Source of the DNA: Alphaproteobacteria bacterium UBA1303
Lineage (GTDB): Bacteria; Pseudomonadota; Alphaproteobacteria; Micropepsales; Micropepsaceae
Direction: 5' to 3'
DNA: 52,065 bases
NCBI GenBank assembly: GCA_002307315.1
Contig: DBTZ01000058.1
Location: 1,300 to 53,364, forward strand
The first letter of the stretch is position 1. The number at the start of each line of letters is the position of its first letter. Shown one piece after another: positions 40,894 through 48,548 of the stretch. The translations under genes and the position numbers were made by a program. Under the pieces are notes generated by a model, which was not told the DNA's origin, did not search any database, and saw only the letters and a list, made by a program, of their open reading frames with translations.

Positions 40894-42684
40894 TCAATAT
40901 GTCCGCACCTTGGGCGGGATATATTTGGCATCGTCGGTAAGGGTGTAATCGTGCACCGGCCGGTCGCCGAGCCAGACTTCGCCGCTGTCGGAATTGAACC
41001 ACGACAGTGTGTGTTTCATCCAGCTCTTGTCGTCGCGGGCGGGGAAGTCTTCGCGGGCGTGGGCGCCGCGGCTTTCGGTGCGGTTGAGCGCCGAGGCAAT
41101 GGTCACCGCCGCCTGGGCGATCAGGTTGGTATACTCCAGCGCCTCGACCAGATCGGAATTCCAGATCAGCGAGCGGTCGGATATGCCGATGTCGTGGATG
41201 CCGGCGTAGATCTCGGCAATTCGCGCCTTGCCGGCGGAAAGCGTCTTCTCGGTGCGGAACACTGCGGCGTCTTCCTGCATCGCCTTCTGCATGGCGAGGC
41301 GCATCTGCGCCACCGGCGTGCCGCCTTTCGATTTGCGCAAACGGTCGAAGCGATAGAGCGCCTCGTCGCCGGCGTCCTTGGGCAGGTCGGGCTGGGGCAG
41401 GTCGTAGCCGCCGAGCGACTTGGCCGCCTGCATGCCCGCCGCCTTGCCGAACACCACCAGGTCGATCAGCGAATTCGATCCCAACCGGTTGGCGCCATGC
41501 ACCGATACGCAAGCCCCTTCGCCGACCGCCATCAGGCCGGGAATTACGGCGTCGGGATTGCCTTCCTTCAGTGTCAGCGCTTCGCCCCAATGGTTAGTGG
41601 GGATGCCGCCCATGTTGTAGTGTACCGTCGGCTGCACCGGGATCGGATCCTTGGCGACGTCGACGCCGGCGAAGATGCGGGCGCTTTCGGCAATGCCGGG
41701 CAGGCGCTCGCGGATGATCGCCGGGTCCAGATGCGCCAGATGCAGGTTGACGAAGTCTTTCGACGGGCCGCAGCCGCGCCCTTCGCGGATCTCAAGCGTG
41801 ATGGCGCGGCTGACCACGTCGCGCGACGCCAGATCCTTGGCATGCGGCGCATAGCGCTCCATGAAACGCTCGCCCTCGGCATTGGTCAAAAAGCCGCCTT
41901 CGCCGCGCACGCCCTCGGTGATCAACGTGCCGACGCCATAGATGCCGGTGGGGTGGAATTGCACGAACTCCATGTCCTGCAAGGGCAGGCCGGCGCGCAA
42001 GACCATGCCGCCGCCGTCGCCGGTCTGGGTGTGTGCCCCGGTGCAGGAAAAATAGATGCGTCCGTATCCGCCCGTTGCCAGGATAACTTTGTGGGCGCGG
42101 AAGCGGTGGATGGTGCCGTCTTCGAGCTTCCAGGCCATCACCCCGCGCACCGCGCCGTCATGCACGATCAAATCGAGCGCGAAGTATTCGACGAAGAAGT
42201 TGACCTTGTGCTTGAGGCACTGGCCGTAGAGCGTGTGCAGCATGGCGTGACCGGTGCGGTCGGCGGCGGCACAGGTGCGCTGCACCGCGCCTTCGCCGTA
42301 GTTGCTGGTCATGCCGCCGAAGGCACGCTGATAGATGTGCCCATCCTCGGTGCGCGAAAACGGCAGACCGAAATGCTCCAATTCGTAGACCGCCTGCGGC
42401 GCGTTCTTGCACAAGAATTCGATGGCGTCCTGATCGCCCAGCCAGTCCGAGCCTTTAACGGTGTCGTACATGTGCCAGCGCCAGTCGTCCTCGCCCATAT
42501 TGCCCAGCGCGGCGGCAACGCCCCCTTGTGCCGCCACGGTGTGGCTGCGGGTGGGAAACACCTTGGTGACGCAGGCGGTTTTGAGCCCCTGACGGGCGCA
42601 TTCCAGCGTGGCGCGAAGCCCTGCGCCGCCGGCGCCGACGACGACGACGTCGAAGCTGTGGTCGATGACGGTATAGGCGTGCAT
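40894..42684 (-). CDS. sdhA: Succinate dehydrogenase flavoprotein subunit SdhA
   Basis: 596 aa catalytic subunit of complex II, oxidising succinate to fumarate. FDVVVVGAGGAGLRATLECA (~11-30) binds FAD; TRSHTVAAQGGVAAAL (~46-61) holds the covalent-FAD histidine region. FHPTGIYGVG, LITEGVRGEGGFL and HGANRLGSNSLIDLVVFGKA are the active-site motifs. The C-terminal domain ends HTLSWFNSDSGEVWLGDRPV. ATG 42684. It follows sdhD by 29 bp. The operon lacks sdhB, which is at 47690 on the other strand. Confidence 0.98.
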   Translation of the reverse strand: MHAYTVIDHSFDVVVVGAGGAGLRATLECARQGLKTACVTKVFPTRSHTVAAQGGVAAALGNMGEDDWRWHMYDTVKGSDWLGDQDAIEFLCKNAPQAVYELEHFGLPFSRTEDGHIYQRAFGGMTSNYGEGAVQRTCAAADRTGHAMLHTLYGQCLKHKVNFFVEYFALDLIVHDGAVRGVMAWKLEDGTIHRFRAHKVILATGGYGRIYFSCTGAHTQTGDGGGMVLRAGLPLQDMEFVQFHPTGIYGVGTLITEGVRGEGGFLTNAEGERFMERYAPHAKDLASRDVVSRAITLEIREGRGCGPSKDFVNLHLAHLDPAIIRERLPGIAESARIFAGVDVAKDPIPVQPTVHYNMGGIPTNHWGEALTLKEGNPDAVIPGLMAVGEGACVSVHGANRLGSNSLIDLVVFGKAAGMQAAKSLGGYDLPQPDLPKDAGDEALYRFDRLRKSKGGTPVAQMRLAMQKAMQEDAAVFRTEKTLSAGKARIAEIYAGIHDIGISDRSLIWNSDLVEALEYTNLIAQAAVTIASALNRTESRGAHAREDFPARDDKSWMKHTLSWFNSDSGEVWLGDRPVHDYTLTDDAKYIPPKVRTY

Positions 42685-42713
42685 GGGGAAATCCAATTCA
42701 AACGATGGCCGAT

Positions 42714-43091
42714 TCAGGCGATTGCAATGCTGGCCAGTGCGAACAGGCAGAAGAAGGCGGCGATCACGGCAAAGCCGTAGACGGCGAAGATCAGCAGGAA
42801 CTTGAAGATTTGGTGCGGGACGTAATCGATGATCACCTCCTGCAGGCCGAGTGCGAGGTGATAGAGCAGGGTCAGCACGAACAATCCCATCAGGATGGCG
42901 TGCATCGGCAGCGAAAGGAACATCATCGCGTCGACTTCGCCGACCCCGACCAGACCGATAACCGAGACCGCGAACCACAGGGTAAGCGGAACCAGTGCGG
43001 CGGCGGTGACCCGCTGATAGATGAAATGGCTGGCGCCGGTATGCGCCGAGCCCATGCCCCGGACTTTCCTCAGCGGCGTTTCCATACTCAT
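42714..43091 (-). CDS. sdhD: Succinate dehydrogenase membrane anchor SdhD
   Basis: 125 aa with three membrane helices (VTAAALVPLTLWFAVSVIGL, MHAILMGLFVLTLLYHLALG and FKFLLIFAVYGFAVIAAFF). It anchors complex II and helps bind haem and quinone; the conserved H-H-x-x-x-G-like site is in LYHLALGLQEVIIDYV. The start MSMETPLRKVRGMGSAHTGA shows the RGLGSA-H-G motif of SdhD. It follows sdhC with 4 bp between. Confidence 0.95.
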   Translation of the reverse strand: MSMETPLRKVRGMGSAHTGASHFIYQRVTAAALVPLTLWFAVSVIGLVGVGEVDAMMFLSLPMHAILMGLFVLTLLYHLALGLQEVIIDYVPHQIFKFLLIFAVYGFAVIAAFFCLFALASIAIA

Positions 43092-43095
43092 GGCG

Positions 43096-43533
43096 TTATC
43101 CCTCGATGCCTTGGCGAACGCCGAAATAGCCGGCGATGCCGAAATGGATCAGGGCATAGATGCCGGCGACGGTCAGCAGCGACAGCGCGATCACGATCAT
43201 GCCGGTGATGTCGGCGTCTTTCCTGGCGAAGCCGAAACCGAAGTCCCAGGCCAGATGACGGATGCCGTTGAAAAAGTGATAGGCCAGCGCCCAGGCGAAG
43301 CCGTACAGAAAGAACTGCCCGACCGGCGAAGCCGCCGCCAGATAAAACTCGTGGTAGGTCTCGGGGCCGTGCGAGACGGCGAACAGCCACCACACCACAA
43401 CCGCGGCGCCGCCGGCCAGTCCGACGCCGGTGGCACGGTGGGCGATCGACGTCGCCATAGTGATCGGCCAGCGGAAGACGGTCAGGAAGGGCGAAAGCGG
43501 GCGGCGACGCGCCGGGTGCGGGGTATCCGCCAT
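43096..43533 (-). CDS. sdhC: Succinate dehydrogenase cytochrome b556 subunit SdhC
   Basis: 145 aa from ATG 43533 with GAGGAC upstream. RPLSPFLTVFRWPITMATSI (RPLSPH-type start) and SIAHRATGVGLAGGAAVVVW contain the S-x-x-H-R-x-T-G motif of the family; the haem-ligand region is HFFNGIRHLAWDFGFGF. Three membrane helices. First gene of the sdhCDA operon. The longer frame up to 43788 overlaps the membrane protein on the other strand and is not used. Confidence 0.96.
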   Translation of the reverse strand: MADTPHPARRRPLSPFLTVFRWPITMATSIAHRATGVGLAGGAAVVVWWLFAVSHGPETYHEFYLAAASPVGQFFLYGFAWALAYHFFNGIRHLAWDFGFGFARKDADITGMIVIALSLLTVAGIYALIHFGIAGYFGVRQGIEG

Positions 43534-43672
43534 GAATGTCCTCATGCAATGCCGTTTTTCGGCAACTCGCCTTAAGTGTAAGTTCGCGCGCCCGCAAGTC
43601 AACAGCGCTCGATTGCCATCGGCGCCGCCATGCGGCATTCTCCATTTCGGGAAGGATGTTTTTATCACTGGC

Positions 43673-45124
43673 ATGAGCGATTTGCAGGCAAGGGCGACAA
43701 GCCCCGGCGCGTGGGTAATGCGTCTTTTCGTTCGCTTTCGGTCGCCCGAAGCGCAGTTGAACCGTCCGTCGGCCGAATTGGCCGCCATTCTGCTGCTGTT
43801 TCCGGTTTTGCTGCATGCTGCGCTGTGGAACGGTTTTCCACTGCTGTTTTTCGATACCGGCGCCTATATTTTGCAAGGCTTCGGCAAGGTATTCGTGCCG
43901 GAACGCTCGCCGGTCTATTCGCTGTTTCTGCATTACGCCGGCGGGCGGCAGAGCCTGTGGCTGGCGGCAGGCGTGCAATGTCTGATCGCCGCCTTCGTAA
44001 TCACCGAATTCGCCCGCGCGGTGCGTCCCCACACCAGCCTGTGGGCGCTGCTCGGGATCGGCGTTGCGCTGTCGCTGTTTACCGGTGTCTCTTGGGTCTC
44101 CGGCCAGATCGAGCCGGATTTTCTTACGGCGGTTGTGGCCCTGGTCGTCTATCTGCTGGCGTTTTGCCTGCGCCGGGTCGGTTGGATGCGGGCCGTATTG
44201 TTGATCGCCATCGGCGGATTTGCCGTCGGCAGCCATCCGTCGCATCTCGGTCTCTGTGCCGGACTGATTCTGGTGTTGGCGAATTTGAGGTTGGCGGCGT
44301 TTCTGCTGCGGCGAAAGACTAAGCTTCCGCGCCCCAATCTGATCGCTCCCGCCTTGAGTTTTGCGCTCGGTCTCGGCCTGGTCGTGGCGGCGAATCACGC
44401 GTTGGCCCACAAATATTTCATCGGCCGGTCCGGCCCGGTGTTTTTCACCGCCAAGCTGATCGGCGATGGCATCGCCCAAAAAACGCTGGATCAGATCTGT
44501 CCGACTCATCCCATCCGGTTGTGCCGGTTCCGGCCCTGGCTGAAAGGATCGGCCGACAACTTCCTATGGGGGCCGTATACGCCGTTCAACAAGCTCGGCC
44601 GGTTCTACGGCCCGGTGGATGAATACTCGTTGCTGGTGAAGGAAAGTCTCAAGCGCTATCCGGTCGGCATCTTCGCCAGTGGCCTGTGGGGGTCGTTGCG
44701 CCAGTTCTTCATGGTGCGCACCGGCGACGGCATCACGCCATGCGAATGGGTGCTCAATTCCGGTTTTGCCCATTATATGCCGCAGCAGGTCCGGGCCTAT
44801 CTCAATGCCCGCCAACAGGACGGGCTGATCCGTTTCGACGGCATCAACGTGGTGCAGGTGCCGTTGATCCTCGGTTCGCTGATCTGGCTGGCGGCGGTGC
44901 TGCGGACGGCATGCCAGCGACGGCAGTGGAGCCGGGCGACGCTGCCGGCTTTCGTCTTTCTGGCGCTGATCGGCAATGCACTGGTCTGCGGCATGTTCTC
45001 CGGTCCGCACGACCGCTACCAGTCGCGCATCGTCTGGATCGCGCCGTTCGCTTTGTTGTTGACGGAACGTGGAACGCTTGCACGCCGCTTGTCGGCGAAA
45101 TGCGAATCCCTCATGACATCATGA
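43673..45124 (+). CDS. Multi-pass membrane protein, possibly GT-C type
   Basis: 483 aa. About ten hydrophobic segments begin with LAAILLLFPVLLHAALW. The first loop has FPLLFFDTGAYILQGFGKVF followed by PERSPVYSLFLHYAGG, which is like the acidic loop of GT-C glycosyltransferases. The last soluble part ends SAKCESLMTS. No name can be assigned, but it shares its type with the protein at 36430. Start uncertain: ATG 43673 and ATG 43718 are both possible, neither with a strong ribosome site. Its 5' side is divergent from sdhC. Confidence 0.55.
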   Translation: MSDLQARATSPGAWVMRLFVRFRSPEAQLNRPSAELAAILLLFPVLLHAALWNGFPLLFFDTGAYILQGFGKVFVPERSPVYSLFLHYAGGRQSLWLAAGVQCLIAAFVITEFARAVRPHTSLWALLGIGVALSLFTGVSWVSGQIEPDFLTAVVALVVYLLAFCLRRVGWMRAVLLIAIGGFAVGSHPSHLGLCAGLILVLANLRLAAFLLRRKTKLPRPNLIAPALSFALGLGLVVAANHALAHKYFIGRSGPVFFTAKLIGDGIAQKTLDQICPTHPIRLCRFRPWLKGSADNFLWGPYTPFNKLGRFYGPVDEYSLLVKESLKRYPVGIFASGLWGSLRQFFMVRTGDGITPCEWVLNSGFAHYMPQQVRAYLNARQQDGLIRFDGINVVQVPLILGSLIWLAAVLRTACQRRQWSRATLPAFVFLALIGNALVCGMFSGPHDRYQSRIVWIAPFALLLTERGTLARRLSAKCESLMTS

Positions 45125-45205
45125 TCGATCGTTTGATCAAAGCCGGCGCGTGATTCTTTGTTCGGCTGCGGTTCCTTTTCGCGCATAGTGAGCTAGTATC
45201 GTCCC

Positions 45206-45862
45206 ATGTCCCATGTTCGTATCGCACCATCCATTCTGGCGGCCGATTTTTCGCGTCTCGGCGAAGAGATCGAGGCGGTGGAAAAAGCCGGAGCCGATCT
45301 GATCCATGTCGACGTCATGGACGGCCATTTCGTGCCCAACATCACGATTGGCCCGCCTGTGGTCAAGGCATTGAGAAACCGCGTAAAAATCCTTCTCGAT
45401 GTGCATCTGATGATCGCCCCGGCCGATCCCTACATCAAGGAATTCGCCGCCGCCGGCGCCGATATTCTGACGGTGCATGCGGAAGCCGGGCCGCACTTGC
45501 ATCGCACCTTGCAAGTGATACATGCCCAAGGCAAACGTGCGGGTGTGGCGTTAAGTCCCGCAACCCCCGCGAGTGCAATCGAGCCAGTGCTGGATATGAT
45601 CGATCTGGTGCTGGTGATGACCGTCAATCCCGGTTTCGGGGGGCAGAAGTTCATTCCCAGCCAGTTGAAAAAAATCGGACAGGTTGCCGCGTTGATCCGG
45701 GAGACCGGCCGCGACATCGCCTTGGAGGTCGACGGCGGGATCGTACCGCAGACGGCCAGGCGGGTCATCGCGGCGGGGGCCGATCATTTGGTGGCGGGAA
45801 CGGCGGTATTCGGCGGCGGGCCGGGAACCTATGCCGAAGCCATCAAGGCGCTCAGGGGGTAG
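45206..45862 (+). CDS. rpe: Ribulose-phosphate 3-epimerase
   Basis: 218 aa TIM barrel that interconverts ribulose-5-phosphate and xylulose-5-phosphate. VRIAPSILAADFSRLGEEIE (~4-23), LIHVDVMDGHFVPNITIGPP (~33-52; metal-binding His and Asp), DVHLMIAPADPYIKEFAAAG, VMTVNPGFGGQKFIPSQLKK (~137-156) and ALEVDGGIVPQTARRVIAAG are all in place. 5 bp before the heparinase gene, so probably co-transcribed; this rpe-heparinase pair recurs in Rhodospirillales by memory. Confidence 0.97.
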   Translation: MSHVRIAPSILAADFSRLGEEIEAVEKAGADLIHVDVMDGHFVPNITIGPPVVKALRNRVKILLDVHLMIAPADPYIKEFAAAGADILTVHAEAGPHLHRTLQVIHAQGKRAGVALSPATPASAIEPVLDMIDLVLVMTVNPGFGGQKFIPSQLKKIGQVAALIRETGRDIALEVDGGIVPQTARRVIAAGADHLVAGTAVFGGGPGTYAEAIKALRG

Positions 45863-45867
45863 GGGCT

Positions 45868-47595
45868 ATGGCGACGGGCAGGCTCAAACGTCCGCGAGCG
45901 CCCGCCGCGCTGGTCTGGGAGGCGCTGCAGGTTTCGCTGAGGCGTTGGAGCGGCGGCTTTCGCCGCTGGCGGCGCCGGTGCTGGTTCTATCGCAGGCTGC
46001 TCAAGGGGCAATTGTGCGACCGCATCGCCATTCCGCCGCACGATGCGTTGCCGCGTCGGCTGGAAGACGCCGATGCGCTGTTGCGCGGCCGGTTCCGTTT
46101 CGAGGGCGAGACCGTAACGGTCAAGGAAGGTTCGGTATTCGACCTTAAGCCGCCTTCGCACGAATGGCAGGAGGCCCTCGAAGGCTTTACTTGGCTGCCG
46201 CCGTTGTCGATGGCCGGGGGCGATGCGGCACGGCTTTTGGCTACCAATCTGATCGCCCAATGGGTCAAGCGCAATCCGCGCTATCGCGAGCCGTCGTGGC
46301 TGCCGCAGGTCATGGCGCGGCGGCTGATTCACGTTTTCGCCCACGGCCGGTTCGTCGTGCTGAACTCCGATCTGATGTGGCGTTCGAAGCTGTTCGTCTC
46401 CTTACGCGAACAATCGAAGATGCTGGCGCGTACCGCCCACGAAGCGCCCGACGGCATCGGCCGGATCGAGGCGGCCGTGGCGTTGGCGATGTCGGGCATC
46501 TGTCTGGAAGACTGCTCCACCCGGCTGGGGGCGGGCCTGCAGCGGCTGGAAGTCGAACTCGCCCGTCAGATCCTGCCCGACGGCGGGCATATCAGTCGTT
46601 CGCCGGAAGTGCTGCTGAGCGTCTACCGTTTGTTGGTCATGCTGTGCGACCTGATCGCCGCGGCGGGGTTCGAGGTGCCCAAGGCGGTACGCAACGCCCA
46701 CGACCGCATTGCGCCGATGATCCGCTTTTTCCGCCACGGCGACGGCGCCTTGGCGGTGTTCCAGGGCGGCAGCGAAAACAGCGCAAAAATGATCGCCGGC
46801 CTGTTGGCGCATGACGATGCGCACGGTCAGCCTTTCGCCTATGCCCGGTTCTCGGGCTATCATCGCCTGGTCGCCGGCCATGCGCTGGCGTTGTTCGATT
46901 GCGGCAAGCCGCCGCCCGGCGCCTTTTCCGTCGGCGCCCATGCCGGCTGCTTGGCGTTCGAATTCGGCACCGGCAGTCACCGCATCGTGGTCAATTGCGG
47001 TTCTGCCGTCGGCATCGGTCAGCACAAATGGGAAAGCGCGTTGCGCGCCACCGCCGCTCATTCCACCCTGACGCTGGCGGATACGTCGAATGCGGTGGTC
47101 CTGCACGAAGGCTGGTTGCGCCGGAAGCTGGGCGCGCGGCTTTACGGCGGGCCGCAGGAGATCGTCGCCCGGCGCAGCGAAAGCGAAAACGGCTGGACAG
47201 TGACTGCCGGCCACGACGCCTATGCGGAGCCGTTCGGCGTCCGCCATGAACGGTCGTTGACCATGTCTCCGCAAGGGCTGGCGCTGACCGGCGTCGATCG
47301 GCTGGTGCCGGTTCCCTTGCGCAAGGGCAGGGCGATGACCGTCAACTTCGCCATCCGGTTTCATATCCACCCCGACGTTCGGCTGTCGCGGGCGCAAGGC
47401 GGCGACGTCCTGCTTAAATTGCCCAACGGCGAAGGCTGGCGGTTTCGGACCGGCGCCCCTATCGCCTTCGAGGAAAGCGTCTATCTCGGCGGCGGCGTGG
47501 TGCGACGGACGGAACAATTGGTCCTCACCGGCAGCGTTTCCGGCGAGCCGGTGGAAATCGCCTGGATTTTCGAACAGATCAAAGCGGCGGGTTGA
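45868..47595 (+). CDS. Heparinase II/III family protein
   Basis: 575 aa. The N-terminal alpha/alpha toroid has MAGGDAARLLATNLIAQWVK, then DGGHISRSPEVLLSVYRLLV; the C-terminal beta-sandwich (HAGCLAFEFGTGSHRIVVNC, RATAAHSTLTLADTSNAVVL) is the heparinase II/III-like domain (PF07940). No signal peptide, so the protein may be cytoplasmic, unlike true polysaccharide lyases. AHSTLTLAD is its most typical motif. Its substrate in alphaproteobacteria is not known. Starts 5 bp after rpe. Confidence 0.88.
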   Translation: MATGRLKRPRAPAALVWEALQVSLRRWSGGFRRWRRRCWFYRRLLKGQLCDRIAIPPHDALPRRLEDADALLRGRFRFEGETVTVKEGSVFDLKPPSHEWQEALEGFTWLPPLSMAGGDAARLLATNLIAQWVKRNPRYREPSWLPQVMARRLIHVFAHGRFVVLNSDLMWRSKLFVSLREQSKMLARTAHEAPDGIGRIEAAVALAMSGICLEDCSTRLGAGLQRLEVELARQILPDGGHISRSPEVLLSVYRLLVMLCDLIAAAGFEVPKAVRNAHDRIAPMIRFFRHGDGALAVFQGGSENSAKMIAGLLAHDDAHGQPFAYARFSGYHRLVAGHALALFDCGKPPPGAFSVGAHAGCLAFEFGTGSHRIVVNCGSAVGIGQHKWESALRATAAHSTLTLADTSNAVVLHEGWLRRKLGARLYGGPQEIVARRSESENGWTVTAGHDAYAEPFGVRHERSLTMSPQGLALTGVDRLVPVPLRKGRAMTVNFAIRFHIHPDVRLSRAQGGDVLLKLPNGEGWRFRTGAPIAFEESVYLGGGVVRRTEQLVLTGSVSGEPVEIAWIFEQIKAAG

Positions 47596-47626
47596 TTGCC
47601 GCTTCGGCCACGGTATTAATGTCTGG

Positions 47627-47670
47627 AGCAACGAGCGCAAAAGCGGAATCCGGTTTATAGAGTTAGAGCA
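47627..47670 (+). repeat. Shortened copy E of dispersed palindromic element
   Basis: Shares AGCAACGAGCGCAAAAG and GGAATCCGGTTT with copy C (27085), then goes straight to ATAGAGTTAGAGCA. The middle of copy C is missing, as if deleted. It ends 19 bp before the sdhB start codon. Confidence 0.7.
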
Positions 47671-47689
47671 TTCGGAAAGGTCGTCCGTC

Positions 47690-48484
47690 ATGGCTGAGTT
47701 CGTGTTGCCCAAAGGCAGCAGACCGAAAAAGGGCAAGGTTTGGAACAAGACGCTGAACGAGAACGGCAAGCGGCCGAAGGGCGTCAAGGAATTTCGCATC
47801 TACCGCTACGATCCCGAGGGCGACGGCAATCCCCGCATCGACAGTTATTTCGTCGATTTGGCGGAATGCGGTCCGATGGTGCTCGACGGGTTGATCAAGA
47901 TAAAAAACGAGATCGATCCGACGCTGACCTTCCGCCGTTCCTGTCGCGAGGGCGTGTGCGGCTCTTGTGCGATGAACATCGACGGTCAGAACACTCTGGC
48001 CTGTACCAAGGCGATTGCCGATATTTCCGGGCCGGTGAAGGTCTATCCTTTGCCGCACATGCCGGTGGTGAAGGATCTGGTGCCGGACCTCAAGTTGTTC
48101 TACGCGCAATACGCCTCGATTATGCCTTGGCTGCAAACCCGCGAGTCGCCGCCCGACGAGGAATGGCGGCAATCGCCGGATGACCGCGCGTTGCTCGACG
48201 GGCTGTACGAATGCGTACTCTGCGCCAGTTGCTCGACGTCGTGTCCGAGCTATTGGTGGAATGCCGATCGTTATCTCGGTCCGGCGGCGCTGCTGCAAGC
48301 CTATCGCTGGATCGTCGACAGCCGCGACGATGCCACCGGCGAGCGCCTCGACGTGCTGGAAGATCCGTTCCGGCTTTACCGCTGCCACACCATCATGAAC
48401 TGCACCGCCTCTTGCCCGAAGAGCCTCAACCCGGCCGAGGCAATCGGCAAGATCAAGCAGATGATGGTGCGGCGGAAGCTGTAA
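47690..48484 (+). CDS. sdhB: Succinate dehydrogenase iron-sulfur subunit SdhB
   Basis: 264 aa. [2Fe-2S] cysteines in RSCREGVCGSCAMNIDG and NTLACTKAI; [4Fe-4S] in YECVLCASCSTSCPSYWWN; [3Fe-4S] in RCHTIMNCTASCPKSLNP. It passes electrons from SdhA flavin to quinone. GAAAGG lies about 9 bp before the ATG. The gene is not in the sdhCDA operon, which ends on the other strand 5 kb away, with rpe and heparinase in between. A dispersed element fills its leader. Complex II therefore needs two transcripts. Confidence 0.98.
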   Translation: MAEFVLPKGSRPKKGKVWNKTLNENGKRPKGVKEFRIYRYDPEGDGNPRIDSYFVDLAECGPMVLDGLIKIKNEIDPTLTFRRSCREGVCGSCAMNIDGQNTLACTKAIADISGPVKVYPLPHMPVVKDLVPDLKLFYAQYASIMPWLQTRESPPDEEWRQSPDDRALLDGLYECVLCASCSTSCPSYWWNADRYLGPAALLQAYRWIVDSRDDATGERLDVLEDPFRLYRCHTIMNCTASCPKSLNPAEAIGKIKQMMVRRKL

Positions 48485-48492
48485 ATGCGAAA

Positions 48493-48516
48493 GGCGGGCG
48501 GTTTTCACCGCCCGCC
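48493..48516. terminator. Hairpin between sdhB and the chemoreceptor (convergent)
   Basis: GGCGGGCGGT-TTTC-ACCGCCCGCC: 10-bp perfect stem with four-base loop, 9 bp after the sdhB stop. Very stable and symmetrical; no T-run follows on either side. It may end both transcripts. Confidence 0.6.
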
Positions 48517-48548
48517 GTCGCCGTTCGTAGCCGGATGCCGATCTCGCG

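Noticed and set aside
40951..42780. 609-codon open frame on the plus strand
   Set aside because: It is antisense to sdhA over its whole length; high GC produces such mirror frames. No motif seen.
43088..44509. 473-codon open frame on the minus strand
   Set aside because: Covers sdhC in a different frame and is antisense to the membrane protein; glutamine/arginine-rich with no family motif.
46402..47799. 465-codon open frame on the minus strand
   Set aside because: Antisense to the heparinase gene and into sdhB; low-complexity composition.
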